A stretch of DNA of 54,192 nucleotides from positions 1 to 54,192 of the forward strand of contig JAKFUG010000019.1 of assembly GCA_021732785.1 (NCBI GenBank), in the 5' to 3' direction. Below the pieces are notes generated by a model, which did no database searches, was not told where the DNA came from, and saw only the letters and a list, made by a program, of their open reading frames with translations. The position numbers were made by a program, and so were the translations under genes. The DNA is from Planctomycetaceae bacterium. Its GTDB lineage: Bacteria > Planctomycetota > Planctomycetia > Planctomycetales > Planctomycetaceae. This document shows, piece after piece, positions 1 through 8,937 of the stretch (positions within the stretch are counted from its first letter, which is position 1; each line of letters begins with the position of its first letter).

Positions 1-2
1 TG

Positions 3-119
3 CTGACCACCATCGAAACCTGCCGCCAGCAACAACGCCACGTCTTCGAGTTCGTCACCCAAGCCGTCACCGCCCATTTCCACAACCAACACGCTCCCTC
101 ACTCCGCACCGACCCGTGA
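3..119 (+). CDS. IS66-type transposase, C-terminal fragment (cut by window edge)
   Basis: Only the last 38 codons are in the window; the reading frame enters open at base 3 and stops at TGA 117-119. The visible tail contains TCRQQ, then VFEFVTQAV and a terminal PSL segment, a pattern I associate with the C-terminal end of IS66-family DDE transposases. That family cuts and joins DNA for transposition of its own insertion sequence. The upstream catalytic part is outside the window, so completeness cannot be judged. The sequence just after the stop ends in GGTTAC (122-127), compatible with the GTAA/TTAC tips of IS66 elements. Identification rests on a short peptide, so confidence is moderate. 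Confidence 0.6.
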   Translation: MTTIETCRQQQRHVFEFVTQAVTAHFHNQHAPSLRTDP

Positions 120-127
120 ACGGTTAC
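110..127. mobile_element. Possible right end of the IS66-type element
   Basis: Immediately after the transposase stop the sequence GTGAACGGTTAC (116-127) ends in TTAC, the complement of the GTAA tip typical of IS66 inverted repeats. The left end is outside the window, so the inverted repeat and the 8-bp target duplication cannot be tested. This is inference only. Confidence 0.3.
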
Positions 128-259
128 CCACCAGTGTCTTGATTGCGAATCGATAGTTCGGTCAACGGGCTGAAAGAGCGCTGGCAAACGAAGACGTTGG
201 CCAATGGTACACGCTCGGGGTGGCATTGTTTTCCTAACACGTCGGAAAAGCGTGAATGC

Positions 260-287
260 GCCACTGCTTCGCGGACGAAGCAGTGGC
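260..287. repeat. 12-bp-stem palindrome
   Basis: GCCACTGCTTCG (260-271) and its exact complement (276-287) flank a CGGA loop. The GCCACTG core resembles the GTGCCACTGGCTC element at 2488-2562, so it may be a degenerate member of that family. There is no gene directly upstream for it to terminate. Confidence 0.5.
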
Positions 288-636
288 AAACCATATCAGT
301 CTACCGCGAGAGGCACATCCATCGCTCGCGCTCCGCGCTGTGATGGAGTTTGACCACGGCGCGCGAAAAAAGCCGGGGATCGGGCAGAGCGATCTCCGGC
401 GTGAGTGGGTTGCGGATGGACGGCGGTCAGGCCTGCGGAATCGGTTCGATGGATTCCGCGGCGTCGCCGACGCGCTCGGTGTGAATTCGTGCAATCAGGG
501 AGGCCATCGACTTCCACGAGCACCCGCGACGGTGTGACTTCCGGCACTGTTGCTCCGGGTCGACGGGTGCATCACCAATCGCACACCCCGGCAGCGCCGC
601 CGAGATCCGGACAGACACTTTCATCCCCGTCTGGCT

Positions 637-696
637 CCGCCAGTGTCTTCTTTTCTGGCCACGATCTGGACATCGAAAAGAAGCAGACACTGGCGG
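637..696. repeat. Degenerate inverted repeat, GCCAGTGTCT family
   Basis: The left arm CCGCCAGTGTCTTCTTTTC (637-655) pairs with the right arm at 675-696, allowing a three-base indel. The left arm closely matches the start of the element at 2488-2562 (CTGCCAGTGTCTTTTC), which indicates a dispersed family. Confidence 0.55.
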
Positions 697-867
697 ATTC
701 AGAGGCACACAAATCAACCCATTTCTGAGTCACACACACCGCGAAGGTTCGTCTCACGGACTCGGCAAACCCGACAACCGCTGCTCGCGCCGTTTGCATT
801 TCCGGCTGTCGCGTCCAACAATCATGTCGGATGCTCATGGACTCCCATTTGTGGCAGGAGATGGACA

Positions 868-2358
868 ATGCCGGTGCGTGGAAAGATCGCCCTGATGCTG
901 GGCGTGATGATCGGATTCGCAACAAGCACGCAAGCTGCCGACGTGGCTGTGCTCATTCAGGACGGGGCGGAAGTCAAGAAGCTCGTTGGTGACTGCAAAT
1001 TCACCGAAGGCCCCGCATACAGCCCGAAGGGCTTTTTACTGTTCAGCGATATCCCCAACAGCCGCATCGTGCGCGTGAATGACGACGGCATGAGCAGCGA
1101 CTTCATGAAGCCGTCCGGAAAATCGAATGGACTGATTTTCGACAGTTCCGGCCATCTCTATGCGTGCCAGGGAGAAGCCCGTCGCGTGGTCCGCATCAGT
1201 GGCGTCGACGGGAAAATCGAAGTTCTGTGCGATCAGTTCGAAGGCAAGAAACTCAACAGCCCCAATGATCTCGCGCTGGATTACGCGGGCGGGTTGTACT
1301 TCACCGATCCGCGTTACGGTTCCGAAGAAGACCGCGAACTGCCGGTGATGGGTGTGTATTACGTGGATGCCGACGGCAAAACGACGCGCGTGATCGATTC
1401 GCTGCAACGCCCCAACGGCGTGCTCGTCGCCGCGGCGGGCCAGCAACTCATCGTGGCCGAACCGAACAAGCGTGAAGTGTGGATGTATTCGATCACCGGT
1501 CCCGGCAAGATTGGTGCGGGGAGAGTGATCTTCACCAGCGACATGGCTCTCGATGGTGGTGGACCGGACGGCATGGCTCTCGATGCCGAAGGCCGCATCT
1601 ACTGCACCTACAAAAGTGTCGTGGTGCTCAGCCCCGCGGGTGAGTTGATCGGCCGCATCCCAGTTCCCGAACAACCCGCCAATTGCAAATTTGGTGGTCC
1701 GGATAACAAGACGCTCTTCATCACCGCGCGGACAAGTTTGTACTCGTTGGCGATGAAAGTCGATGGCGCACCGTATGCGGCGAAAGGTCCCCGACCAGCA
1801 CCACAAGTCACCCGGAGCGACCGTCGCATTCCCGTCCGTCTCGTCGCGGATGAAAAACCGGTTGCCGAAAGCAAAAAGGTGGGCGATCTCACCCTGACGG
1901 TCCCCGCCGACTGGAAAGAGCAACCCCCTGCAAACCGGTTGCGGCTGGCACAATTCTCCATCCCCGCGATCACCGGCGACAAAGATCCCGGCGAGTTGGT
2001 GATCTCGTTCTTTCAGGGCGATGGCGGCGGTGTCGACCCGAACCTCAAGCGCTGGAACGATCAATTCACTGGCGATAACAAGAAGATCAAGCTTGCGCAA
2101 GGGGAATGTGCGCAAGGCACGTATCACTTCAGCGACGTCAGCGGAACCTACCTCAAGCCGATCGGTCCACCGATCGCCGGGAAGAAGGAACCGACGCCGG
2201 ACTACCGCTCGCTCGGCATCATCCTGCAGGTGAAGGACAAAGGCAATTACTTCCTGCGACTGACCGGCCCGGACCGGACGATTGCCGCCGCCGCGGAAAA
2301 ACTGCGTCAAATGATCGGCGGGGATGAGAAGAAAGAGAAGGCTTACGAGATTCAGTAG
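868..2358 (+). CDS. Secreted SMP-30/gluconolactonase-like beta-propeller protein with C-terminal extension
   Basis: This 496-residue protein starts at ATG 868, seven bases after AGGAG (856-860). Residues 1-23 form a signal peptide ending TQAADV, so it is probably periplasmic or secreted. Residues 30-320 show the SMP-30/gluconolactonase/LRE propeller pattern: FTEGPAYSPKGFLLFSDIP, SPNDLALDYAGGLYFTDPRYG, RPNGV and GGPDGMALDAEGRIY. Family members are metal-dependent lactonases, often of sugar lactones; the substrate here is unknown. Residues from about 330 to 496 form a second, non-propeller domain (TVPADWKEQPP, ELVISFFQGDGGGV, LRLTGP) that I cannot place beyond a general planctomycete look. A strong hairpin follows and is shared with the convergent gene. 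Confidence 0.85.
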   Translation: MPVRGKIALMLGVMIGFATSTQAADVAVLIQDGAEVKKLVGDCKFTEGPAYSPKGFLLFSDIPNSRIVRVNDDGMSSDFMKPSGKSNGLIFDSSGHLYACQGEARRVVRISGVDGKIEVLCDQFEGKKLNSPNDLALDYAGGLYFTDPRYGSEEDRELPVMGVYYVDADGKTTRVIDSLQRPNGVLVAAAGQQLIVAEPNKREVWMYSITGPGKIGAGRVIFTSDMALDGGGPDGMALDAEGRIYCTYKSVVVLSPAGELIGRIPVPEQPANCKFGGPDNKTLFITARTSLYSLAMKVDGAPYAAKGPRPAPQVTRSDRRIPVRLVADEKPVAESKKVGDLTLTVPADWKEQPPANRLRLAQFSIPAITGDKDPGELVISFFQGDGGGVDPNLKRWNDQFTGDNKKIKLAQGECAQGTYHFSDVSGTYLKPIGPPIAGKKEPTPDYRSLGIILQVKDKGNYFLRLTGPDRTIAAAAEKLRQMIGGDEKKEKAYEIQ

Positions 2359-2487
2359 CGTCTTAGCCCCCCTTTCAATGACGGGGGCTAAATCTGTTGC
2401 TGGATCAATGCTTCCCCGGGCCATAGCAGCATTTTGTATCGCAGCATTCAAGACTTTTGGCAGAAAGATGTTCGGAGTTTGCCTCCG

Positions 2488-2562
2488 TGTGCCACTGGCT
2501 CTGCCAGTGTCTTTTCTTCGCAAGTCATTGTGACAATTCACGCTGGCAGAGCCAGTGGCACA
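2488..2562. repeat. 75-bp inverted-repeat element with perfect 20-bp arms
   Basis: The left arm TGTGCCACTGGCTCTGCCAG (2488-2507) and its exact complement (2543-2562) flank a 35-base centre. Each arm is itself partly self-complementary (CTGGC-TCT-GCCAG), so the element can fold as one long or two short hairpins, as REP/BIME pairs do. It lies between the SMP-30 gene and the shared terminator. Confidence 0.75.
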
Positions 2563-2643
2563 CAGAAAAGCTCTCTTGCAATTGAACTTGCGCACCCCCA
2601 TGGAAAGCGTTGCATCCACCGGGGGGGCTACGACAGCCAAATG

Positions 2644-2681
2644 AAAAGAAGCCCAGGGAACGCGATCCCTGGGCTTCTTTT
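2644..2681. terminator. Bidirectional terminator, CCCAGGGA/TCCCTGGG family
   Basis: A perfect 16-bp stem (2644-2659 with 2666-2681) encloses a six-base loop. The upper strand ends in TTTTG and the lower strand in a matching T-run. It sits between convergent genes (stops at 2358 and 2704), so it can serve both. Confidence 0.8.
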
Positions 2682-2703
2682 GTTGATCGAGAATCGTGCG
2701 ATC

Positions 2704-4047
2704 TCAGTAAGTCAGTTCGCCGCCGACGCTGAGACCTTGCAGCAAGGCACCGGAGTAATTGAGGTCGAGTTTGAAGTCGGATTGCCGACCCGCACCACCG
2801 ACCGCACCACTCACGTTGTAGACGATGTTTTCCGCCGGCCGCGTGATCAGCCCCGTCCACAGCAGGTTGTAACCCACGAACAGGTTGAAGTGCGGACGAA
2901 CGTGAATCTTCGAGTAGACTTCCAGATCGCCGACGATGCCAAAGGTGGTGTTCTTTTCTTCCAGCACCTGGGCGGGATCGGTGGGCGAGAGGATGTTCTG
3001 CGTCTGGATCGCCGCTTTGTACGAATTCACGCCGAGCATCACTTTGGGTTGAGCCCCGAAGGTGACCCACTTCGAAACCAGTTCGCTGCGGAAACCGATT
3101 TGCGGACCAAAGAGGTAGTTATCCGTTGTGGAATTGATCCGGCGCGGCACCACCGAGGTGGTAATCGTGCCGTCGGCCGCCGTCACGGAGAAGTTGTACG
3201 CTCCGATTTGTCGCAGGTCTTCGGCGAATTCCAGCATGCGGACACCGAAGATGGGGCTGAGTTGCAGCGGGCTGTTGGGATCGAAGGCATTCCCGACCCA
3301 GTTTCCTTCCGTGCCCCAGACGCGGGTCTTCAACTCGGCCCGGTAACCCTGATCCCACACCAATCCCAACCCACCCAGCGGAATGACGCCGTTGATGAGC
3401 ACGGGGGTGTAGATCGCGCCAATCGCGTTGACGGAATCGGTCGTGAGCAGGTTCAGGTTCGTATCGTTCACATCGATGACGTTTTCCGTCGGGATGGGAA
3501 CGGCACGATGACTCGTTTGCAGCGCGAACACACTGGCTTCAAATGCGCCGACCGTAAACGGCAACGTGTAGGTTCCACGGATACCGTTGTTGTCGTTCGT
3601 ATTCACGCGGCTGAGTGACGGCGTGACCGCCCGCGTTTGGTTGAGCTGCCCCGGAATCAGAAAGTCGAACGGCTGCGTCGGATCGGGCTGGTTCACATCC
3701 GGCGATTGCACGTCGGCACCGAGGATGTTACGCCCCGGATTCGTGATGTCCCACAGCAGGTATTCGAGCCGTAGCGAACCATTGCGGAAGACATTGGTGA
3801 TCGCCTGATCGAAGGGAGAACCTTCGTAAGCGAAACCCTTGTCGTCCGGGAGTTCGACAAACGTGGTATTGCCCGGCCCGCGAGGGCCCGGAGGCAAGGC
3901 ATACGGGGGAGGATAACCGCTCGATCGATAACCCGCCGGGACGACACCGCCATCGGGAGGCGGATACCCCGGAGGTTGCGCCCAGCCGATCACGGGGATC
4001 CATGCTGTCGCGACGAGGAGCGCGGTGAGGGGGCACCACCTAACCAT
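2704..4047 (-). CDS. BBP7-type outer-membrane beta-barrel protein
   Basis: The 447-residue protein begins at ATG 4047 after AGGAAGG on the lower strand. MVRWCPLTALLVATAWIPVIGWAQ is a signal peptide. A Pro/Gly/Tyr-rich linker follows (PPGYPPPDGG, PPGPRGPGN), then a barrel-like region with alternating aromatic strands (LRLEYLLWDI, WDQGYRAELKTRVWG, LFGPQIGFRSELVSKWVTFGAQPKV) and a final strand ending GGELTY. SLRLEYLLW near the start of the barrel is typical of the planctomycete BBP7 family (PF07585), whose members are predicted outer-membrane barrels of unknown cargo. It is a single-gene unit, convergent with the SMP-30 gene. Confidence 0.8.
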   Translation of the reverse strand: MVRWCPLTALLVATAWIPVIGWAQPPGYPPPDGGVVPAGYRSSGYPPPYALPPGPRGPGNTTFVELPDDKGFAYEGSPFDQAITNVFRNGSLRLEYLLWDITNPGRNILGADVQSPDVNQPDPTQPFDFLIPGQLNQTRAVTPSLSRVNTNDNNGIRGTYTLPFTVGAFEASVFALQTSHRAVPIPTENVIDVNDTNLNLLTTDSVNAIGAIYTPVLINGVIPLGGLGLVWDQGYRAELKTRVWGTEGNWVGNAFDPNSPLQLSPIFGVRMLEFAEDLRQIGAYNFSVTAADGTITTSVVPRRINSTTDNYLFGPQIGFRSELVSKWVTFGAQPKVMLGVNSYKAAIQTQNILSPTDPAQVLEEKNTTFGIVGDLEVYSKIHVRPHFNLFVGYNLLWTGLITRPAENIVYNVSGAVGGAGRQSDFKLDLNYSGALLQGLSVGGELTY

Positions 4048-4393
4048 ATTCACCTTCCTGGAGTTTCTCACGGCGGTGGGAACGACTCCTTCCGTCGCAG
4101 CAGCGTCTGCGCGCTTCGCGCAAACGGTCCGACTTTGACGGCTATACCATCTGTATCGGAAATGCCGGGAATGCGGCTGAGTCGAATTTGGCACGATCCG
4201 TCAAAATATGACGGTTCTGAGGATTTTGCGGCGGTCGAACTGGAAGACTGCGATGAACAGGGGCTCGTGTTGACTTGGGTTGAATGCGTGGGCTTTCCCG
4301 GCCGCCTACGCCTCTGCATCCCGAAATCGGCCTTCGCGCACACGACGATAATTTGCTATGACCCAACGCCTTCCCTGTCACGATGGAGTGGTC
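4048..4393. other. Divergent intergenic region
   Basis: This 346-base region separates the start of the outer-membrane protein gene (lower strand) from the lipoprotein gene (upper strand) and should hold both promoters. I saw no strong sigma-70 pair. An open frame from ATG 4162 runs through it and into the lipoprotein gene but lacks a ribosome site. Confidence 0.4.
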
Positions 4394-4771
4394 ATGCGCG
4401 GGCTGATACGCGGCCTACCGTTTCGCCTCATTGGACTCGCCGTCCTCTTAATAGCACCCGGCTGCGCAATTGAACACCCGGGGCTGACCGCGAGCAGTGG
4501 CAGCAAGATGCCGTGGTTTAATTTTCAGCTCGCGCCCCCCAAAAAAGACACGCCGAACTATCAGCGCGGCATCGCCCGCAATCCGGACACTCCCGTCGAG
4601 TTGAAATATGCGGTGTCTCCCCCGGCTACGACTTCCATCGCATGGCCTGACATTCGCCTGCGCGGATTGAAGCGTGAAGCGCTAATTCTGCCACGCACGG
4701 ACGACGAACTCCGGATCCCGACGAAGACGGCAACAGCTCAGGGTCCGGTTGAGCACATCGAATTCGATTGA
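4394..4771 (+). CDS. Small predicted lipoprotein
   Basis: This 125-residue protein starts at ATG 4394 with GGAG five bases upstream (4385-4388). Residues 1-22 (MRGLIRGLPF, then GLAVLLIAPGC) form a signal peptide ending in a lipobox-like APGC, so lipidation at that Cys is likely. The mature part is short, Pro-rich and polar, with no domain I recognise; the end carries DDELRIPTKTATAQG. The gene stands alone, about 290 bases before hpf. It is likely an envelope protein of unknown role. Confidence 0.6.
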   Translation: MRGLIRGLPFRLIGLAVLLIAPGCAIEHPGLTASSGSKMPWFNFQLAPPKKDTPNYQRGIARNPDTPVELKYAVSPPATTSIAWPDIRLRGLKREALILPRTDDELRIPTKTATAQGPVEHIEFD

Positions 4772-4960
4772 TGCTTTTGATGCCGATCTCATCGATCATG
4801 CCGGTTTGTTGAGGTCGCTCTCCGTCACTCTCTCCGCTGTCAGTTCGCTGCTGGATATCGGAGACCGCCGAAACTTGGTAAAGTGCGGACATTGACGATC
4901 AGTGTGATCACTCACGACCGATCGCCACGCGATTCACCCGCCATCCGACCGCCGTAGGAA

Positions 4961-4988
4961 TTGACGGTCCGGGTCGGGGGGCTACAAT
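4961..4988 (+). promoter_or_regulatory. Sigma-70-type promoter upstream of hpf
   Basis: TTGACG (4961-4966), a 16-base spacer, and TACAAT (4983-4988) lie about 70 bases before the hpf start. Both boxes are one base from consensus. It probably drives the hpf-ptsN-ptsH-ptsI run. Confidence 0.6.
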
Positions 4989-5058
4989 CGCAGATGTTCG
5001 ATCGGCAACCGCGAGAACGACACCGGTTCAGAGTCGGAAACTACAGGAGCGCATCCTC

Positions 5059-5406
5059 GTGCAAGTGGCGATCGCCTGCCGGCATGGCAGTCTGCATCAT
5101 GATACTCAGGCCTATGTCTCACATAAGGCCGAGAAGTTGCTAACCTATTTCGACCGGGTGACGGCGATTACGGTGACCTTCGATTTCGAAGGCCTGCTGG
5201 TTAAAGCCGAAATCCTGGTCGATGCCGAGCACAAACACAATTTTGTGGCGAGCGATACCGCATCGGAAGCTGCCGCCGCGTTCGATGGCGCGTTGCAGAA
5301 GATGGAGCAGCAGATTAAGAAATACAAGGAAAAGATTCAGGATCATCGACGGACACCCGCCATCGGTGACGTCGTCGAGAAAGAGATCGCTACGGAACCA
5401 GAATAA
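5059..5406 (+). CDS. hpf: Ribosome hibernation promoting factor, short form (HPF/RaiA family)
   Basis: A 115-residue protein with GTG start at 5059 and AGGAG nine bases upstream (5045-5049). It has the HPF/RaiA beta-alpha-beta-beta-beta-alpha pattern: an initial QVAIACRH strand, an amphipathic helix (YVSHKAEKLLTYF), central strands (TVTFDFEGLLVKAEILVDAEHKH) and a long C-terminal helix rich in Lys/Gln (KMEQQIKKYKEKI). Family members bind the decoding and A/P-site region of idle 30S subunits and help ribosomes hibernate. The length fits the short type, lacking the C-terminal dimerisation domain of long HPF. It is followed by an EIIA-Ntr-like gene, an order reminiscent of the proteobacterial rpoN-hpf-ptsN cluster. 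Confidence 0.85.
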   Translation: MQVAIACRHGSLHHDTQAYVSHKAEKLLTYFDRVTAITVTFDFEGLLVKAEILVDAEHKHNFVASDTASEAAAAFDGALQKMEQQIKKYKEKIQDHRRTPAIGDVVEKEIATEPE

Positions 5407-5527
5407 TTGTCATTGACTCGCCTCCGGTGAAGCATCGGCGCTCGATGGCAAATCGGCGGCTCAGTCGCCGCTCGGCACTGGCGAAAGACGGCGTTCTTTT
5501 GAGCGCCCTTCAAATGAAGGACTTGGA

Positions 5528-5998
5528 ATGAAACTGTGCGACTTTGTCGTCGCGGACGCGATTCTTCCCGAACTCGCGGCGAATGCAAAAGAATCCGCAA
5601 TCAAGGCCATGGTAGCGAGCCTCAAAGACGCCGGCGGCATTCGTGCTGAAGACGAAGAGGGGATCGTCGCCGCCATTATGAAGCGGGAAGAACTCGGATC
5701 GACCGGCATCGGCAACGGTGTCGCCGTCCCGCACACGAAACACGCTTCCGTGACCAAACTGATTGCCACCGTGGCCCTGGCTGGTGGCGGGGTCGATTTT
5801 GCCAGCCTCGATGGGGAACCGGTCCACATCCTGTTCCTGCTGGTCTCGCCGCCGGATAAGCCGGGCGACCATCTGCGGGCGCTGGAAAGCATTTCGCGGC
5901 ACTTGCGGAATCAGAATTTCTGCAAATTCCTGCGCCAGTCGAAAACGAAAGAAGCCGTTCTCGACTTGCTGAAGGAAGCGGATAACAACGAGATTTAA
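5528..5998 (+). CDS. ptsN: PTS EIIA component, nitrogen-regulatory type
   Basis: This 156-residue protein belongs to the EIIA fructose/Ntr family. The phosphorylated His is H69 in [13 protein letters not shown], preceded by the typical [10 protein letters not shown] stretch. A later segment ([25 protein letters not shown]) is also diagnostic. The start at ATG 5528 follows a purine-rich AAGGACTTGGA. It should accept phosphate from HPr and act as a regulator or phosphodonor; no membrane EIIB/EIIC gene lies nearby, which favours a regulatory PTS. It sits between hpf and HPr on the same strand, 71 bases before the next gene. Confidence 0.88.
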   Translation: MKLCDFVVADAILPELAANAKESAIKAMVASLKDAGGIRAEDEEGIVAAIMKREELGSTGIGNGVAVPHTKHASVTKLIATVALAGGGVDFASLDGEPVHILFLLVSPPDKPGDHLRALESISRHLRNQNFCKFLRQSKTKEAVLDLLKEADNNEI

Positions 5999-6066
5999 CG
6001 TGTCGGCTGCCCCTCGCGGCGGCCAGATCGCAGCACGAATCGCGCGGCTGCGGTGTTGGGCCATTG

Positions 6067-6375
6067 ATGATGTCGGATTCACAAGTCTATCGCCGCAAAG
6101 TGACCGTGAAGGCCGAACAGGGCCTGCATATCCGGCCTTGTACCGCCGTGGCTCAATTGTCGATGAAATTTCAAAGCCGGGTGCGGCTGAGGAAAGACAA
6201 CAACCCCCCCGTGGATGGCAAAAGCATTCTCGATTTGATGTCGCTCGCCGCCGGGCCGCAGGTGGAGCTGGATCTCGAAGTGGATGGCCCGGACGCTGCC
6301 GAGGCCATCGAGCATCTCGCCGCGTTGTTCGAGTCCGATTTCGTCACTCATCCGTCTCCCGCAGCCATGCCCTGA
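6067..6375 (+). CDS. ptsH: HPr phosphocarrier protein
   Basis: About 102 residues with the HPr fold. The active His lies in [12 protein letters not shown] (H21 from ATG 6067), where HPr usually has GLHARPA. A second conserved site, [13 protein letters not shown], carries Ser 53, equivalent to regulatory Ser46, so control by an HPr kinase is possible though no hprK is in view. Starts at ATG 6067 or 6070 are equally possible (TTG 6064 less so), and no strong ribosome site is visible. It carries phosphate from Enzyme I to EIIA. It lies between ptsN and ptsI. Confidence 0.88.
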   Translation: MMSDSQVYRRKVTVKAEQGLHIRPCTAVAQLSMKFQSRVRLRKDNNPPVDGKSILDLMSLAAGPQVELDLEVDGPDAAEAIEHLAALFESDFVTHPSPAAMP

Positions 6376-6458
6376 ATTGCATCAGACCGTCGCGCCCGGA
6401 CGCGCGACACCCTCCTTTTGCACGGACGGTCCACGCTCAAGCAAGGTCACCAACACCG

Positions 6459-8207
6459 ATGCTGATCAAGCGCGGCATCCCCGTGTCTCCCGGAGTGGCG
6501 ATTGGCCCCGCACTGGTCATGGGAGCGGAATCCTTCCGAATTCCCCAGCGGTTTGTCTCGATTGATGCCGTCGACACGGAAATTGCCCGGTTTCGCGCCG
6601 CGGTGGAATCCACGTGTCAGGAAATCGAGGTCAACGAAACGCTGGCCAAAGAGCGTCTCGGTGCCGAACACGCGATGATCTTCACCGCACACCTGATGAT
6701 GGTGCGCGATCCCAAGATTCTTGCGGAAATTGAAACGCTGATTCGTGAGAAATCGTTTTCTCCCGAGTTCGCCGTCAGCCGCGTGCTTCGGCAGTATGCC
6801 AAGCGTTTTCAGAATTTGGGGAACCAGTATTTCGCCGAGCGGGCCGCGGATTTTTACGATCTCGAAAAGCGATTGCTGAAGCAATTGCTCGGCGAGAAAC
6901 GGGAAGAACTCTCGCACCTGACCGAACCCGTTGTCTTGCTCGCGCATAACCTCACGCCGAGTGAAACGGCCTCTCTCAGCAAACAGTTCGTGCTCGGTTT
7001 TGCGACGGAAGTCGGCGGGCACACCAGCCACACCGCCATTCTCGCCGGAGCGTTGGAACTCCCCGCAGTGGTCGGGGTTGGTAACTTCCTGTCGGATTTG
7101 TCCGGCGGGGAAACGCTGATTATCGATGGCAGCCACGGCACCGTCATCATCGATCCCGATGAAGAAACGCTCGCCAAGTATCACGATTCCGAGGAGCGGT
7201 ATCGTAGCACCAACAAGCGGTTGGAATCGCTGCGGTTACTCGCGTCGGAAACCCGCGATGGTGTCCGCATCACGCTGATGGGGAACATCGAGTTTCCCGA
7301 GGAAGCCGAATCCGCCAAGCATCGCGGTGCTGAAGGCGTCGGACTGTACCGCACCGAATTTCTGTACCTGCAATCGCAACGGGAACCGACAGAGGAAGAT
7401 CATTTTCGGGCCTATCGAGAAGTCTTGAAAGCGTTCCCGACGCAACCGGTGGTCATTCGCACGCTCGATCTCGGCGCGGACAAAATGCCGGGGCAACTCC
7501 AGGCGGAGTATGCGGATGGCATCAATCCGGCGCTCAGCGTCCGCAGTATTCGGCTCAGTTTGACGCATCTGGAACTGTTCAAAACCCAGCTCCGGGCGAT
7601 TTTGCGGGCCGCGGTCCATGGCGATTTACGGATCATGTTTCCGCTGGTGACCACCCTTTTGGAGTTCCGGCAGGCGCGAATGATCCTCGGCGATGTGATG
7701 GAAGACCTTGATGAACAAGGAGTTCCGTTCAATCGCGATGTCCCGGTCGGCATGATGGTCGAAGTCCCCGCCGCGGCGATTCTCGCCGAAGAGTTTGCCC
7801 GCGAGGTCGATTTTTTCTCCATTGGGACCAACGACCTGATTCAGTACACTTTAGCAGTGGACCGGGGTGATCCAGCCGTTGCCAATTTATATCGTGCTGG
7901 CGATCCTTCGATCCTGCGACTGATTCGGAACGTGATCACGGCGGCCGCGAAGTATCACATTCCGGTCTCCGTGTGCGGTCAGATGAGTTCGGATCCCATG
8001 TTCGTGCCATTGCTCGTCGGCATGGGACTGCGACAGATCAGCGTGACACCGCATGCGATTCCCGAGTTGAAGGAAATCATTCGGAATTTGACGCTGACCA
8101 AAGCGGAGCGGATTGCCTCGCGTTCAGAAAGCATGGACGTGGCCCGCGACGTGGAAAGTTATCTGCGAGGAGAATTGAAGAAGATTTGCCCGGAATCGAT
8201 GGATTAG
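6459..8207 (+). CDS. ptsI: Phosphoenolpyruvate-protein phosphotransferase (PTS Enzyme I)
   Basis: A 582-residue Enzyme I of normal length, starting at ATG 6459 ([18 protein letters not shown]). It transfers phosphate from PEP to its own His and then to HPr. The phospho-His is H191 in [12 protein letters not shown]; the preceding His replaces the more common Arg. The PEP-binding barrel has [26 protein letters not shown], the signature [21 protein letters not shown] and the catalytic Cys in [11 protein letters not shown]. The order EIIA-HPr-EI without transport subunits suggests a regulatory phosphorelay. The start was chosen because the family N-terminus begins there, although the frame is open upstream; a weak AAGG lies at 6443-6446. 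Confidence 0.93.
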   Translation: MLIKRGIPVSPGVAIGPALVMGAESFRIPQRFVSIDAVDTEIARFRAAVESTCQEIEVNETLAKERLGAEHAMIFTAHLMMVRDPKILAEIETLIREKSFSPEFAVSRVLRQYAKRFQNLGNQYFAERAADFYDLEKRLLKQLLGEKREELSHLTEPVVLLAHNLTPSETASLSKQFVLGFATEVGGHTSHTAILAGALELPAVVGVGNFLSDLSGGETLIIDGSHGTVIIDPDEETLAKYHDSEERYRSTNKRLESLRLLASETRDGVRITLMGNIEFPEEAESAKHRGAEGVGLYRTEFLYLQSQREPTEEDHFRAYREVLKAFPTQPVVIRTLDLGADKMPGQLQAEYADGINPALSVRSIRLSLTHLELFKTQLRAILRAAVHGDLRIMFPLVTTLLEFRQARMILGDVMEDLDEQGVPFNRDVPVGMMVEVPAAAILAEEFAREVDFFSIGTNDLIQYTLAVDRGDPAVANLYRAGDPSILRLIRNVITAAAKYHIPVSVCGQMSSDPMFVPLLVGMGLRQISVTPHAIPELKEIIRNLTLTKAERIASRSESMDVARDVESYLRGELKKICPESMD

Positions 8208-8937
8208 CCGACGAATCGCCCACGGTTCGCCGGACTCTGCGGCATTACGAAGGCCGAAGTGCTTTCACCGCGGTGCATCGATTCGGGGAGATATCGGTGG
8301 GATGATTCGACAGAGGCCTGCATAACAACGGGGCTTCCTCATCTGACCGGGAATGAAACAGAGGTGACCGGGTTGTCACCAAACTGTCTGTGTGGGTAAC
8401 GAGTCCTTTTTGAGTTCAGGTAGCGGCAGAGTGCGTGGAAACGTGAAGGCGGAGACAAGGGGGCGACCCAAGGGTTTGCCCGCCGTAGCGGTGCCGAACA
8501 GCCGGGAGGCCTTGCGCCTCGGTTTGGTCGCACTGTCGTCCTCCGCGCCGTCCTTCCTGCCTGGTCGATTGCTCCCGGTTGCGAATGCCGGGATGAGTTC
8601 ACCGAAGTGCGACGGTCACGTCGCTGCGATGGAATCGATCGAGGCCCCCGTCGGAAGAACGGCTCCCACTGCGATGGTCCCGCTGCGTCAGCTCCCACGA
8701 TGTCTGGTTTCCGCGAGTCCCTGTCCGCCGATGATGTCGCTCACGCGGTCACGGCAGCACCGGCTCGCGATGGGTTGGCTCCCGACTTCGACCGCTTTCG
8801 ATCCTGTTCAATCTGAACATCGATTTCGAGAAGCGCCGCCGGGAATTGAACCCGCGCTGTCACCCTTGGGTGATGGCGCTCGTGTTGAAGACATCGGCCG
8901 GGAAATGTCGCACAGGATGTTGCGTGAGGAGGACGCG
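8208..8937. other. Long non-coding leader upstream of RNase E/G
   Basis: There are 782 bases between ptsI and the RNase gene, and this stretch has no convincing gene. Open frames exist but lack recognisable protein patterns. The very end holds a strong SD (GAGGAGGA 8926-8933). Long leaders upstream of RNase E genes are known sites of autoregulation in Proteobacteria, but I cannot show a conserved structure here. Confidence 0.4.

Larger units (their letters stand above)
120..867. other. Repeat-rich spacer without a convincing gene
   Basis: These 748 bases hold short overlapping open frames on both strands, none with a ribosome site, a credible protein pattern or consistent codon use. They contain a perfect 12-bp hairpin (260-287), a GC-rich motif around 302-340, and a degenerate inverted repeat (637-696) related to the element at 2488-2562. 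The end of the region supplies the AGGAG ribosome site (856-860) of the next gene. It looks like decayed DNA between an insertion sequence and the SMP-30 gene. Confidence 0.5.

Noticed and set aside
1036-2640. 534-residue lower-strand open frame opposite the SMP-30 gene
   Set aside because: Antisense shadow of a clear gene; it runs through the inverted-repeat element and has no ribosome site or family pattern.
4162-4473. Open frame upstream of and overlapping the lipoprotein gene (begins MPGMRLSRIWHDPSKY)
   Set aside because: Composition is plausible, but there is no ribosome site, no recognisable domain, and it overlaps the start of the better-supported lipoprotein gene by 80 bases.
8832-8905. 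tRNA-like signal on the lower strand (GGGTTCAATTCCC T-loop motif, plus a CTTCAAC loop resembling a UCA anticodon as in tRNA-Sec)
   Set aside because: The T-stem has a mismatch, no matching 5' acceptor strand exists 70-95 bases upstream, and the anticodon stem does not pair beyond two or three bases.
8392-8937. Coding region upstream of the RNase E/G gene in the frame leading to the 37-residue frame
   Set aside because: The upstream part has no ribosome site and a random-looking composition; only the last 37 codons have SD support.
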